Positions 32,693 through 43,640 are shown, counted from the stretch's first letter. The stretch is 64,000 bases of DNA from Arion vulgaris (GCA_020796225.1 CM036775.1:7802893-7866892), one strand, 5' to 3'. The notes: a model not told the origin generated them from the letters alone. A program made the numbers and translations.

Positions 32693-32737
32693 GTTCTTTT
32701 ATCGGAAGAGATTGATCGCATGCGTTTGCTATTCAAC

Positions 32738-32825
32738 ATGGAGGATAGATGGTTCAAGTCCATGTTGTTAATCCATGCAATCCTTGTTTTTATTCAATTT
32801 CCTTCTTCTTATTCAGAAGATAATG
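32738..32825 (+). CDS. Carbonic anhydrase candidate first exon 1b (signal peptide)
   Basis: Starts MEDRWFKS, then a hydrophobic core (MLLIHAILVFI) and PSSYS cleavage region, ending EDN plus one base. An in-frame earlier ATG at 32720 adds six residues. Donor G|GTATGT at 32826, phase 1; joined to exon 2 it reads EDNGWNYKAGESG, a natural start of an extracellular CA domain. The fit is better than that of exon 1a. Intron 13.8 kb. Confidence 0.75.
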
Positions 32826-32926
32826 GTATGTTAGAAATAAATAGAATCTTTATTTTAGCTGTTTTTAAACAATTGTGTTTTTATACTCAGTGACTCCATG
32901 AGTATGATTTGTAAAGTTGAGCCGCA

Positions 32927-33181
32927 CGAGTGGTTACCGGGGCCCAAATTTGGGGTGTAAAAATAGAACCACTGTTATCTGCCACGCATATCGTAAGAGG
33001 CGACTAAGGAGGTTTCGCTGAAATCGGATGCATGTGTCCTAAACGTGTAGAAGTCTATGTGTTCAGGGGCCTACCAAACCAATGTACAATGTATACACGT
33101 TCTTCGCGAAGATCAAACATATTACAAAGAGTGATTAAAATTGGTTGTAAAGAATGAACGCAAAGAAGAAGAAGAAGAAGA
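32927..33181 (+). repeat. SINE-1 copy
   Basis: CACGAGTGGTTACCGGGGCC to AACGCAAAGAAGAAG. Near full length, followed immediately by LINE-G. Confidence 0.75.
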
Positions 33182-33610
33182 CTAAAGAGGTTTGGTTGAA
33201 ATCGGATGCACGTGTCAGCTAGGGAATGCTAACCCGAAACAAATGCTTGCAGAAAACGGTTGCACCAGGCCGTAAGGCGCATATCATGGTGCAACGACCT
33301 ACAATGAGGAATAGGATAACGGATTCTACTGTCGCCATTCTGCCTCGGAGATTTTGCCACGCAGTAAGACTGTCAGACCTACCATTATGAGGGTGGCCAA
33401 AACTTACTGCGGAAGAGGTCGGCACAAACGGGAAGCAGAAATCATATGAATTAAATCTACAGAGCTGCCCCAGTATGTAGACTTGAGAAGAAAGAGGTGG
33501 CACACTTACACTAGCGTAAAAGACAAACTGTATGGCGTGGCTGATAATCTGTGGCAGACGGCTGCATTTATTAGAGAATCAGAAATCCCAATCTAGTGAG
33601 AACGCAGAAG
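33182..33610 (+). mobile_element. LINE-G C-terminal fragment
   Basis: Parallel to 26,202-26,690 including the TTGCAGAAAACGG, GGAATAGGATAACGGATTC and LYGVADNL blocks, ending AGAACGCAGAAGAAGAAG. Single copy of the 88-base end here. Confidence 0.6.
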
Positions 33611-34050
33611 AAGAAGTAAAGTTGAGCCAATAATAGTGAGACGAAACAGATTGGAGGTACTGGTACAGACAATGATCAGAGAAATCAACTTCATTTTTGT
33701 CCCTGGGCACGCATGAGTTAGGGGTAATGAACGAGCTGATAGATTGGCTGGTTGGCTACGATATGAGAGGAGCTGCAATGACCAATTGCCATTCTTAAGA
33801 CATTGAGAGTCTTTTCGGACAGAAGAGTTTCTGGGTTGTGAGTCCCACTCGCTGATCAGATTGAGAGAGATGGGTGTCAATATTGGTGCAGCCCGAAAAG
33901 AACGACATACTAAATATACAAAGAAATTGATTAACCAACATCGAACTGGCGTGTTAGGCCGCTGGACGCTGCTGGATTTGCTGAGGCGGAGATCGGATCA
34001 CCTATGGACATGTCCAGAGAGCTATGATGATAGTCCTTCTTTCTAGCCAG
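33610..34050 (+). mobile_element. LINE-C RNase H end
   Basis: INFIFVPGHA then, after a one-base slip, VRGNERADRLAGWLR. The frame from 33861 gives MREMGVNIGAARKERHTKY and HLWTCPES, the C-terminal signature. Dead copy. Confidence 0.7.
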
Positions 34051-34149
34051 ACTTTTTTCATGATTCACCGCTGAATCGTTCATTACATATTCCTATCCAT
34101 GTTTTTTACACCTTCAAACGTGATCATTACTCTATTTGCAACTAACGAG

Positions 34150-34430
34150 CGATCTTCTTCTTCTTCTTCTTCTTCTTTGAACGCTCCATATCGACCACTC
34201 GTTAACCACTATTTGTAATTTGTATGTGATCCGAGTCTAATAACGATTCTACGTTATACCAGTTATGCGTCTACAAGTAGACCAGCACATCCGATTTATG
34301 CGATGCTTTTTATTTACTAGGGTAGCTTCCTAGGTCCCTGCATCAGTCGCCTCTTTCGACATGCCTTGTAGGTTGCAATATTTATATTCTTTGCTCCGCT
34401 TGTCAGCCCCGACAAAAGACAGGCGAACGA
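34150..34430 (-). repeat. SINE-2 copy, antisense
   Basis: A (TTC)n run of about 24 bases, TTGAACGCTCCATATCGACC, CTACAAGTAGACCAGCAC, CGACATGCCTTGTAGG and GCTTGTCAGCCCCG. Confidence 0.7.
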
Positions 34431-34594
34431 GCGATCACATATCTTGGTCTAAGTTATTCTCAAGGTGTCTTTCTTCAGGTAAAATGTACATACTTGGTAT
34501 TTATCAATAGAACAACCAATGAAATTAAAATCGTGGCATATCCTAAAGGACGTAGCCATCAACCACAATAAATGAGTACTCCTTCGGTTCGTTA

Positions 34595-35300
34595 GCAGTG
34601 AAAAGAGCAATGTTCAACACAATCTTTCTCCCCACATTATACTATCAGTGCCAAACCTGGACTCTGGCATTAAATGATAGAAGAAAACTAGTCACGACAG
34701 AGATGACGTGTCAACGCAAAATTCTGGGAGTATCAAGAAAAGACTGGTTTACGCCCGAGTGGTTACCGGGGCCTAAATTTGGGGTGTAAAGAATAGAACC
34801 ACTGTTACCTACCACGTATGTTGTAATAAGCGACTCAGAAGGTTTGGCTGAAATCAGATGCATGTGTCCTAAACGTGTAGAAGTCTATGCGTTTAGGAGC
34901 CTACCAAACCAGTGTGCAACGTATACACGTTCTTGACAAAGATCAAACATATCACAAAGAGTGATTAAAATTGGTCGTAAAGAACGAACGCAAAGAAGAA
35001 GACGAAGAAGACTGCTTAGAAATAAAGATATCAGGAAAAAAGTGAGTTCAACATAAGTACAGAACGTTATCAAGAAACAACAAATTAAATAGTTCGGCCA
35101 CGTAAGCAGATTACCATCAGACAGTGTGCCTCAATGAGCAATGTTACTCCGATACAGTGGATACAAAGCAAAAGGCTGTTCACGCAAAAGGTGAGCCTCA
35201 GAAATAACAGAGGCGACGAAAGACACTTTTTATGAAGCGCACAATAGAACTCGTTCTAGAAATCGTATCTTATCCTGACCATGTGAGACAAGACAAGACT
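34595..35300 (+). mobile_element. LINE-B fragment split by SINE-1
   Basis: MKRAMFNTIFLPTLYYQCQT and RKLVTTEMTCQRKILGVSRK precede the SINE. KDIRKKVSST-like sequence and IKKQQIK follow it. The 3' end is related to 14,880-14,980. Confidence 0.7.
34740..35017 (+). repeat. SINE-1 insertion with 10-bp TSD
   Basis: AAGACTGGTT (34740-34749) and AAGACTGCTT (35008-35017) flank a sense SINE-1 (GCCCGAGTGGTTACCGGGGC to GAAGAAGACGAAG). It interrupts LINE-B coding. Confidence 0.85.
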
Positions 35301-35339
35301 GGAGAAGAGAAAGAATGAAAGTTAACAGTGAATCGAGAT

Positions 35340-35400
35340 ATTTAAAACTGTTCACATATTCTATTTTAACGTATAACGGTACGAGAGGAATTGAATAATA
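35340..35400 (+). mobile_element. LINE-A 3' terminus only
   Basis: ACGTATAACGGTACGAGAGG then AATAATAATAATG. About 30 bases of the family's 3' end. Confidence 0.55.
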
Positions 35401-35809
35401 ATAATGACGCAACTGGTATTTAATATTGTAAACTCAAGTACTACGAGGTATGTAACACTTCACTTTACATTACGCGACGAGACAGAACTGCCCACCTCAT
35501 GTTAATATTATCCAGTCAAGTACTGCAAGGAGTCTAATACTCAAATATCTAGTGCATTAAATTTTACGGTTGATTGAGTTTCTATAGCAGATTTATTACC
35601 AGAATATATTCACTTACTTGTGTCTCACAATGATTTACAATTTTGTCGGAGTGTGTCAGTGTTTCAACTTTCGATTTGTGTTGAATCGGTAGATTTGTAG
35701 ATCTGACAACAGATAAAAAGAACATAACAAAAGATATTTTTATCAACGGAGAGAAAGTAGAAAATGTGACAGTTTTGCACAATATTCTTCTCTATTTTTG
35801 GCTGTCCTC

Positions 35810-36006
35810 TATTTTGTATTCTCTCTCTCTCACTCTCATTCTGTCTCTTTCTGTTCGGTGACGCCCCTGGCGCTTAGAGCATCAACAAATATACACAATT
35901 CCTCTCTACTCTTGGCCGATTCTGTAACTTTTGTCGCCCTTGGTGCTTAGCGCAACAACAATTTCCCACCATTCTTTTCTATTCTTGGCTATCATCTGTA
36001 TCGTGT

Positions 36007-36037
<31 letters not shown>

Positions 36038-36320
36038 AGCTTGTGATGCCCTGGCATTTAGGGAGCAACGAATATACACAATTCTTCCAATTCTTGGCGT
36101 CCTCTGTATTGTGTTCTATCTCTCTCTCTCTCTCTCTCTAGCCTGTGACGCCCTGGCATTTAGGGAGAAACGAATACACACATTCTTCTCTATTCTTGGC
36201 CCTCCTCTGTATTGTGTTCTATCCTCCTCTCTCTCTAGCCTGTGACGCCCTGGCATTTAGGGAGAAACGAATACACACAATTCTTCTCATTCTTGGCCCT
36301 CCTCTGTATTGTGCTCCAAC
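35810..36320. repeat. About 107-bp tandem repeat with (TC)n blocks
   Basis: Five units. Each holds CTATTCTTGGC, CCTCTGTATTGTGTTCTATC, a (TC)n run of 5-20 dinucleotides and CTGTGACGCCCTGGCATTTA. The (TC)n length differs between units. Confidence 0.85.
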
Positions 36321-36515
36321 TGTGATTTCTTTCTTTCATTTCTTGTTCTACTATTCTCCTCCATATCATTTTGGGTTTTCCACACTTTCGTTTACCCTCT
36401 TGTGTCCATCTCAGTGCAGTTTTCGTGACATAATATATACCATTACTTATATCCTTCCTAAATAAATGTAAATTGTTTCGTAACCTCCTACTCCAGCATA
36501 TTAGACACGCCATAC
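36321..36515 (-). mobile_element. LINE C-terminal fragment, antisense
   Basis: Minus strand: YYVTKTALRWTQEGKRKCGK, PKMIWRRIVEQEMKERNHSW, STIQRRAKN. A clear retrotransposon tail of a family related to LINE-E. Confidence 0.7.
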
Positions 36516-36791
36516 AAATGAATGCATATGTTAAAAAACTTCAATTCAGAAACGAAACAAAATGCAAAACTTCCTACTTCAGTAAAAGAAAGAAATAAAA
36601 TTATCTATTATTAGATAATCTTACTGTGCTGAAATATATCACGTACGCTAAACAAGAAATTAAATTTTAATAAAATATTCTTGTATCATGCAAACTCGCT
36701 TCAATACCAAAAAAAAAAATAGTTTTAGAAAATTGTTTAGCAAGGTTCTTTAATTCAGCTGTCATAGTTTATCTTAATAATGCCTGTATAA

Positions 36792-37490
36792 ATGAGACAC
36801 CACCTGTACACTAAATTCAAGTTAGGCGTCAAAGACCTGTGCCCCAGTGGCTTGGCGCGTATAACAACAGACAATATTCTAAAGAATTGCCCCCAGTACG
36901 CAGACCTGAGAAAAAAGAGGTGGCCCACTTACACCAGTGTCCAAGACAAACTGTATGGCGTGGCTGATAATCTGAGGCAGACGGCTGTCTTATTAGAGAA
37001 TCTGAAAACCAAATCTAGTAAGAACGCAGAAGACAAACTGTATGACGTGGCTGATAATCTGAGGCAGACGGCTGCCTTTATTAGAGAATCCGATATCCAA
37101 ATCTAGTGAGAACGCAGAAGACAAACTGTATGACGTGGTTGATAATCTGAGGCAGACGGCTGCCTTTATTAGAGAATCCGATATCCAAATCTAGTGAGAA
37201 CGCAGAAGACAAACTGTATGGCGTGGTTGATAATCTGAGGCAGACGGCTGCCTTTATTAGAGAATCCGATATCCAAATCTAGTGAGAACGCAGAAGACAA
37301 ACTGTATGGCGTGGTTGATAATCTGAGGCAGACGGCTGCCTTTATTAGAAAATCCGATATCCAAATCTAGTGAGAACGCAGAAGACAAACTGTATGGCGT
37401 GACTGATAATCTGAGGTAGACAGTTGCCTTTATTAGAGAATCCGAAATCTCAATCTAGTGAGAACGCGGAAGCAGAATAATAGTGTCTGT
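36792..37490 (+). mobile_element. LINE-G C-terminus with 88-bp tandem repeats of its end
   Basis: LCPSGLARITTDNILKNCPQ, YADLRKKRWPTYTSVQDKLY and GVADNLRQTA. From about 36,940 an 88-base unit holding DKLYDVADNLRQTAAFIRES, a stop and AGTGAGAACGCAGAAG is repeated about six times. Units differ mostly at GGC/GAC and one or two sites. The stop codon lies in the unit. Confidence 0.85.
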
Positions 37491-37554
37491 ATTAAATGCG
37501 TTACATATTTTTGTGGGGGTATATTTCAGAATTATTTAGATATGTTATATAGAG

Positions 37555-37860
37555 TGGGATAGGACAGGACAACGTCAGGTGGAACAAGAGATAATGAGCA
37601 GAAGGTGGAGATGGATAGGACACACACTGAGAAACCCCTGACAGCATCATGAGACAGGCTCTCGATGGAACCCCAGGGCAATAGAAGTAAGGGAAGACCA
37701 GAAACACATGGAGACGGGAGTTAGAGATGGAATGCAAGAGGACAGGGAGAGAGTGGCGAGATCTGGAAAGGATGGCCTTGGATAGGCGAGCTTGGAAGGC
37801 CTTGGTTGCGGACCTATGCTTCCCTAGGGGCGAAGGGTGAAGAAGATGAATATACAGTGT
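37555..37860 (+). mobile_element. LINE-E-related C-terminal fragment
   Basis: TGGAACAAGAGATAATGAGC, then coding for RRWRWIGHTL, TSITRQAL-like with slips, NPRAIEV-like and a GRPETHGDGS frame-shifted tail. The end GGGGCGAAGGGTGAAGAAGA matches 45,230 and 54,095. Confidence 0.6.
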
Positions 37861-37861
37861 G

Positions 37862-38555
37862 GAGCATCTAATAGAATGTATTAGAGCGCGGATTCCATGC
37901 GGAAGACATGGGTTCAACCAGAGCCAACTATAAACTTATGGGCCTTCGGACTCAGGTAAGAACTATAGGAAATCAGACCCCAACTACACCACGTGACTTC
38001 GCATTCCAGTATTGGTGTATATAGACGAATTCATTTTAAATTCAACACAAAATGCTAAACCGAAGTTATATTATACAACAAGTTAGATGTAACAATAAGG
38101 AATATCAATATTATGAATATTTTTCACTAATAAATTTTTCACCAATAAATAATCATACTCACAGAATTGAGTAAAATAGCAAAAAAAGCTTGCAGTGTTC
38201 TATCAAACATCTATATTTTCCGGCCCCATTTTCTGATCTAGGTCAGTGAACCCCCAGTCAGTTGTCTGGTCTAGTTATCTAGAGTTGGCTGTGGTTCAAC
38301 CCACGGTAAGGCCAATGAGCTTTTTTTCTATAGAAAAATGATTGATTGTGCCATCGTTATTGCACTCATTTCTTAGACTGGTTGTCCGGTTTCAATTCCA
38401 CAGTAGGAGTGGAACTTTCTCCAACTGTAACGGCTCTCTGGTCGACCCAGCTTCAATTGGGTAGCAGGAAAAGCATTGGGAAGTAAAGGTGACCAACGTG
38501 ATTTGACCACATTACCCATCGTGTGCGGTCGGTGAAAAGATGAAAAATACTGACA
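37862..38555 (+). repeat. SINE-5-like copy split by a hAT-like element
   Basis: Head at 37862-37918 with B-box GGGTTCAAC. After the insert come GGTTCAACCCACGGTAAGGC and, from 38,390, the SINE-5 body (GGAACTTTCTCCAACTGTAA, GTCGACCCAGCTTCAATTGG, TGAAAAATAC). Whether head and body belong to one copy is uncertain. Confidence 0.5.
37911..38300 (+). mobile_element. hAT-like MITE, 374 bp, perfect 8-bp TSD
   Basis: GGTTCAAC at 37911-37918 and 38293-38300. The element starts CAGAGCCAACTATAAACTTA and ends AGAGTTGGCTGT. It landed inside a tRNA-type B-box. Same family as 25090 and 53611. Confidence 0.85.
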
Positions 38556-38574
38556 TAACATTGCATAGCCCTAT

Positions 38575-38720
38575 ACGACAGACCAATAAGAAGATGGCTA
38601 CAAGATATTAAAGAAACCATGAATATGACCGTCGACGAAGTGGGTGAACTGGCTAGAGACAGAGTGAATTTCAGATGTGCTGCAAAGAGAGCAACGTCCT
38701 ATAAAGGATATGCACCTTGA
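38575..38720 (+). mobile_element. LINE-F-type 3' end with (TGA)n tail
   Basis: RRWLQDIKETMNMTVDEVGE, LARDRVNFRCAAKRATSYKG and a stop, then TTGATGATGATGA. Confidence 0.65.
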
Positions 38721-38999
38721 TGATGATGAACCCTGTATACCACGGGCCTAACACCATATAATCCTATATACCACGGGCCTAACAGCATATAATCCTATAT
38801 ACCACGGGCCTAACAGCATATAACCCTATTAACCACGGGCCTAACAGCATATAACCCTATCTACCACGGGCCTAACACCATATAATCCTATATACCACGG
38901 GCCTAACAGCATATAACCCTATTAACCACGAGCCTAACAGCATATAACCCTATCTACCACGGGCCTATACCTAGGGAGTATGATGTCATCTACGGGGAT

Positions 39000-39562
39000 A
39001 CAGCCCAGAAATTCCACACAGAATCGCAATGGCATCAAGTGCTTTTAACAAATTGTCAAATATATGGAAGTCCAATTCACTCAGCAAGCACTTAAAATTA
39101 AAGATCTTTAACTCTTGTGTGATTCCAGTATTAACTTATGGATGCGAGAGTTGGAAAGCAACAAAAGCTCTAGAAAGAAAATTAGATAACTTTGAGAATA
39201 AATGTCTTAGAAGAATACTGAACCTCAAATGGTCAGATTTCAGACCCAATACACAAATAAGACAAGAGACCAAGCAAGAAAATGTATCAAATTTTATAAG
39301 AAAGCGCCGCTGGAACTACATCGGCCACACACTTAGAATGGATGAGAGAAGACTCTTTTACCAATCCCTCATATGGACACCAGAGGGAAAAAGAAAACGA
39401 GGAAGACCAAGGGAGACTCTGCGTAGAACCATCACCAGAGAAGGCTCAACGATGGGCCTAGTAAACATCAAAGACTTAAAACAAATAGCAACGAACCGCG
39501 AGACATGGAGAGTTATGACCTCTGCCCTATGCGCCGCCCACAGGCCCAAGAGGAAAGACTAA
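39000..39562 (+). mobile_element. LINE (RTE/craniofacial-like) C-terminal end, 177 codons open
   Basis: The longest uninterrupted retrotransposon tail here: KLSNIWKSNSLSKHLKLKIF, CVIPVLTYGCESWKATKALE, NKCLRRILNLKWSDF, FIRKRRWNYIGHTLRMDERR, PEGKRKRGRPRETLRRTITR and a stop after AAHRPKRKD. Related to LINE-A but distinct. No reverse-transcriptase catalytic core is included. Confidence 0.85.
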
Positions 39563-39649
39563 CTAACCACGGGCCTAACAGCATATAACCCTATTAACCA
39601 CGGGCCTAACACCATATAACCATGTATACCACGGGTCTAGACTAGATGC

Positions 39650-40176
39650 CAGAAGGAAAACGCAGTGGCATACCAACTGTCACCACTATTAAAACATCCA
39701 AGAATTAACATGGCAATCAAATGACAACTGATAAACTGCATATTTATTCCAACTCTCTGCTATCAGTGCCAAATATGGCCACTGACTAAGACACTAGAAA
39801 GAAAGATTACAACATGTGAAATGAGATGTCTACGAAAATCTGTCAACGTTACAAGAAGAGATAGAGTGAGAAACGCGAATATCAGAAGCATCGTTGGTAC
39901 TATACCATGCAGGCAGTACATCGAGAAGCAAAGAATCAAGTGGTTCGGCCATCTAATAAAAATGGAACCACATTTACTACCATCACGTGCCTACGTAACC
40001 GACACTCAAGGCGCAGAACACGAGGCAGACCAAGAACACGATGGATAGATAACATCTCAGAATCCCTGCGAAAGCATGGGCTGACAACGTCAAGCGCAAC
40101 ACACATGGAACAAGATAGAAAACTAACTCTCCCCCGACGCTTCACGACAAACGTGGTTCAGATAAGATAAGATAAG
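39650..40176 (+). mobile_element. LINE-B 3' end with (GATAA)n tail
   Basis: MRCLRKSVNVTRRDRVRNAN, EKQRIKWFGHLIKMEPH, then frame change to RHSRRRTRGRPRTRWIDNIS and ESLRKHGLTTSSATH. It ends GTGGTTCAGATAAGATAAGATAAG. Sisters at 42,480-42,920 and 55,020-55,470. Confidence 0.8.
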
Positions 40177-40210
40177 ACCACGGGCCTAACACCATATAAC
40201 CCTACATAAA

Positions 40211-40774
40211 AAGTGGTATAAAATGGATTCCTTTACTTTTGTGACCAGATGTTCCCAAAGTCACTTTGAAAAAATACAACCGTGATAGAAACAGGATACT
40301 CCACTCATAAATATCACCATAATTATCATCGAAGTATTCAAGACGAATATGACACAATATACTTGATATACGCACATAATCTTCCGTGTCTCATATAACG
40401 TTATCATAAAAAAATATTAACAACAGGAACAGACACACATACACATTAACCTTCTTATATAAACAAGGATACAATTTATGTTATAAAATCATATATGTAA
40501 TATGAACATACATATCATATGTAAAGATACGGTTGATAACTTACTTAGAAATTTGTCAAAGAAATGTCTACATTTTTCGCTGAACTTTTAAGAATTTTTT
40601 TATAATTGAATGAGATTTAAAAGCTTGAACGTTCATTGTCAGAGTTCGCGACTGTGCAGCTATTTGCAATTCTATTCACTAATCTAGAGTGCGTGTTTCT
40701 CTCATTTTATCTATCTATTGTAAAATTGAATTACCCGCTTTAGATTATATCTGGAGAGAAATGTAATATGCATT
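40211..40774. other. No feature seen
   Basis: AT-rich sequence without an open frame of interest, repeats or a recognised element. Confidence 0.5.
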
Positions 40775-40844
40775 GAATAGATCAGCTGATTCTCAAACTT
40801 TGCGTACAGTGGACCCCCTTTGAAATACATTTTGCTGTATCTCT

Positions 40845-41400
40845 CTCTGCCTTTTTAACCAGGATTAGGGCATAGGCCCTCAACCAACTCATGCCAAGTC
40901 TTCATATCTCTAGCTATCTCCTGCAGCTCCCTCCAGCTCTTCTTTATATTGTTGATCTCTGCCTCCAAATCTTGTCTCATGTATTTCTCAGCCTCCCTTC
41001 TTTCTCTGTCCCTGGGGCTGTAGAAAAGAACCTTCTTGTTATATTTCCTCAGGTTTTCGCAAAGTGTGTCCTATCCAGCGCCAACATCTTTTTTTGACAT
41101 TGTGGTTCACTGGAATCTGTCTTGTTCTCTCCATAAGTTCCTCATTTCTAACCCTATCCTACCATCTTATTCCCTCTATTATGCGCAGACACCAGTTGAT
41201 TAATGTTTGCTTTTATTATTGTAGTAGTTCTCCATGTTTCTGATCCATACAGCAGGACTGCTTTAACATTAGAGATAAATATCTTAATTTTTGTTCTAGA
41301 TTTAATTTCTTAAGACTTTCCCAAATGTTTCAGTGCGATGAAAGCTCATCTTGTCTTCTGTATTCTTATTTTGACATCTCTATCTGTTCCAATAAATTAT
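40845..41400 (-). mobile_element. LINE-E-related fragment, antisense
   Basis: Minus strand: RDRERREAEKYMRQDLEAE, INNIKKSWRELQEIARDMKT and WHELVEGLCP, a retrotransposon C-terminal tail, then degenerate upstream coding. Confidence 0.65.
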
Positions 41401-41403
41401 CAG

Positions 41404-41840
41404 CAAGTCGCCCGAGTGGTTACCGGGACCCAAATTTGGGGTGTAATGAATAGAACCCACTGCCTTGTGGGTTTTGGCTGGGGACAGTCAAAGGCTAACG
41501 GAGAGCGAACCCAGTAAACGTTGGTTGAAATCGGATACACGCCCGAAAGATAAACACCAGTGCTCAAAACGGCACTGAAAGTGTAACGTAGCTACCCATG
41601 CCAAGGCTGCATGGACCAATTTCGGGAACGCAAAGGAAGGAATAGAACCACTGTAACCTGCCACGCATTTCGTATAAAGGCGACAGAAGGAGATTTTGAC
41701 TGAAATTAGATGCACATGTCCAAACGTGAGGAAGTGTATGCTTTAGTACCAAACCAATGTGCAACGTATACACGTTCTTGGCAAAGATCAAACATATCAC
41801 AAAGAGTGATTACAATTGATCGTAAACTAACAAATTAAAA
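41404..41840 (+). repeat. SINE-1 copy with an internal foreign segment
   Basis: Head GCCCGAGTGGTTACCGGGAC. About 190 bases of a LINE-5'-like segment (GGCTGGGGACAGTCAAAGGC, as at 57,478) follow, then GGAATAGAACCACTGTAACC repeats the head's 3' side and the SINE continues to ACAATTGATCGTAAA. Confidence 0.6.
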
Positions 41841-42479
41841 AAGACGATCAGCGTGTTACAATATTAACAATATTCACAGACTGCAGGAAAATTCAAATGA
41901 TCTTTCATTTTGTCTTGTCAGACATTTATACTCCGGGCAGGTCCATGTCCTTTAATTTCGAAGCGGAACTAGTTTACCAATATTTTTATACATATTAAAT
42001 AAATTTATTCTTCTATTTCAAATGTCAAAGATCATATTATTTTTTCAAGCGCTTGAAGTTCCCAGGTGAGTACCTCGCGACCCCCCGTGGGTCCACGGAC
42101 CACAGTGTGGGAATCGCTGGAATAGAGTTTGAGAGTGTTTACAATAGAGTTTTAAAAATAATAATCTTACGCTACATTACGTTACAATACTTAAGCTATA
42201 TTACGTTACAATACTGGAAGATATAAATAAAATGGAGCACGGGTATGTTCTGCGTGATCATCTTAACATAAATCCATTCTACTCAGTTAGGAAATCAAAA
42301 TTTCTATAGATGTGGGCTGACTTTTATATATGGTTGATAGAATACTATAATCTTTATTGCAATTTAATACAGTTCTGTGAATCCGTGATTATTTATTTCG
42401 TGTAGAGTGTTTGTAATACTGATCTTCTTCAGGGTTAAATTTTAATTTGTGACATATTGTATATTGTATTCTATATTGA

Positions 42480-42925
42480 ATGGAACCACATTTACTACCA
42501 TCACGTGTCTATATAACACAAGAAGGGGAAAGAACACAGGGTTGAAACATTCAGAGTGTCTACGAAAAGCTGTCAACGTTAGCAAGGCAGATAGATAGGA
42601 GAAATGAAAAAAATAAGTTTAAGTATCTAGGTGATGATACATTGCCATTGCAGTTAACATCGGAGGAAAGATTCCAGTCGATGTTCGCCGTTTGTAATTT
42701 TGAGAATGGAACCATATTTACTACCATCACGTGTCTATAATAATAGACACTCAGGGCGCAGAGCACGAGGCAGGCCAAGAACACGATGGATAAATAACAT
42801 CTCAGAATCCCTGCGAAAGCATGGACTGACAACGTCAAGCGCAACACATCTGGCACAAGATAGAAAACTAACTCTCCCTACGGCGCTTCACAGCAAATGT
42901 GGTTAAGAGAAGATAAGATAAGATT
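42480..42925 (+). mobile_element. LINE-B 3' end with (GATAA)n tail
   Basis: RMEPYLLPSRVYNNRHSGRR, ARGRPRTRWINNISESLRKH and GLTTSSATH, ending AAGATAAGATAAGATTG. A damaged duplicate of its upstream part is at 42,480-42,640. Confidence 0.75.
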
Positions 42926-42939
42926 GTATATTGTATTTC

Positions 42940-43312
42940 CCCAGGTGGATGATGACATTGGTTGTCCACTCTTGCAGTTAAGCGTAATCGTGGGAGCTTT
43001 AATTTGCGTTCCAGGTCCAGATGTATCGCCCTTGTTGTGTTATATCCATGTTTATTTAGTGTGGTCTGATATTGTCTATCCGTTATTTCTTGGTCTTCCC
43101 TTGTCTCTAGTACCTGATCTCTTTTTATTGTATGCTGTTATTGGTGGTTGGTTGTAATCCATTCTCCTTAAGTGTCCGAACCACTGCATTTGTTGTCTTT
43201 CAATGTATTCGGTGAATGAAGTTATGCCCACTCTGCTTCTGGTGTTCTCATTTCGTAGTCTATCTTTCCTGGTGACCCTCACTGTCTTCCTCAAACATTT
43301 CATTTCGCAGGT
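42940..43312 (-). mobile_element. LINE-B fragment, antisense, joined to SINE-1 at 43,313
   Basis: Minus strand: ATCEMKCLRKTVRVTRKDRL, RNENTRSRVGITSFTEYIER, QQMQWFGHLRRMDYNQPP. A SINE-1 head (GAGTGGTTACCG) begins directly at 43,315 on the plus strand. Confidence 0.7.
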
Positions 43313-43640
43313 CGCCCGAGTGGTTACCGTTGCCCAAATTGGAGTGTAGAGAATAGAACCACTGTTACCTGCCACGCATGTCGTAAGAGGCGACTAGGAG
43401 GTTGGGCGTGGGGCTAGCTACCTCACACCGTAAAAAACACTAGATGGCTACAGAACGGAGAGCAAACCGAGTAAACGCTGGTCAAAGGATAAGCACCAGA
43501 GTTCCAAATGGTGCTGAAGATGTGACGTAAAACACACCAATGCTACGGCTGCATGAATCAGATTTTCACAGGGAAATAGACTTTATGGAAAGGTCTGGTA
43601 CATCAGTCTGGGCGGTGATCGGAGAGATTCGCAGGTGGTG
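43313..43640 (+). repeat. SINE-1-type head with LINE-5'-like continuation
   Basis: After CATGTCGTAAGAGGCGACTA the sequence leaves SINE-1 and reads GGGGCTAGCTACCTCACACC, a segment also seen at 45,030 and 57,478. It may be the start of a LINE that shares its 5' end with SINE-1. Confidence 0.45.

Larger units (their letters stand above)
38730..40210 (+). repeat. 31-bp minisatellite interrupted by two LINE ends
   Basis: The unit ACCACGGGCCTAACAGCATA + TAACCCTATTA occurs eight to nine times at 38,735-38,970, then at 39,567-39,640, then once at 40,177-40,205. The gaps are filled by LINE fragments at about 39,000-39,562 and 39,650-40,175. Confidence 0.88.
40775..42127 (+). mobile_element. hAT element end pair, 1.3 kb, TSD 7/8
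   Basis: GAATAGAT / GAATAGAG flank 40783-42119. Left end CAGCTGATTCTCAAACTTTG; right end, reverse complement, CAGCGATTCCCACACTGTGG; both then share TGGACCC. Inside are an antisense LINE fragment (40,845-41,400) and a SINE-1-headed repeat (41,404-41,840), so the element is a carrier of later insertions. Confidence 0.7.

Noticed and set aside
37501..37917. 138-codon frame on the minus strand
   Set aside because: Antisense of a LINE C-terminal tail that is readable on the plus strand.
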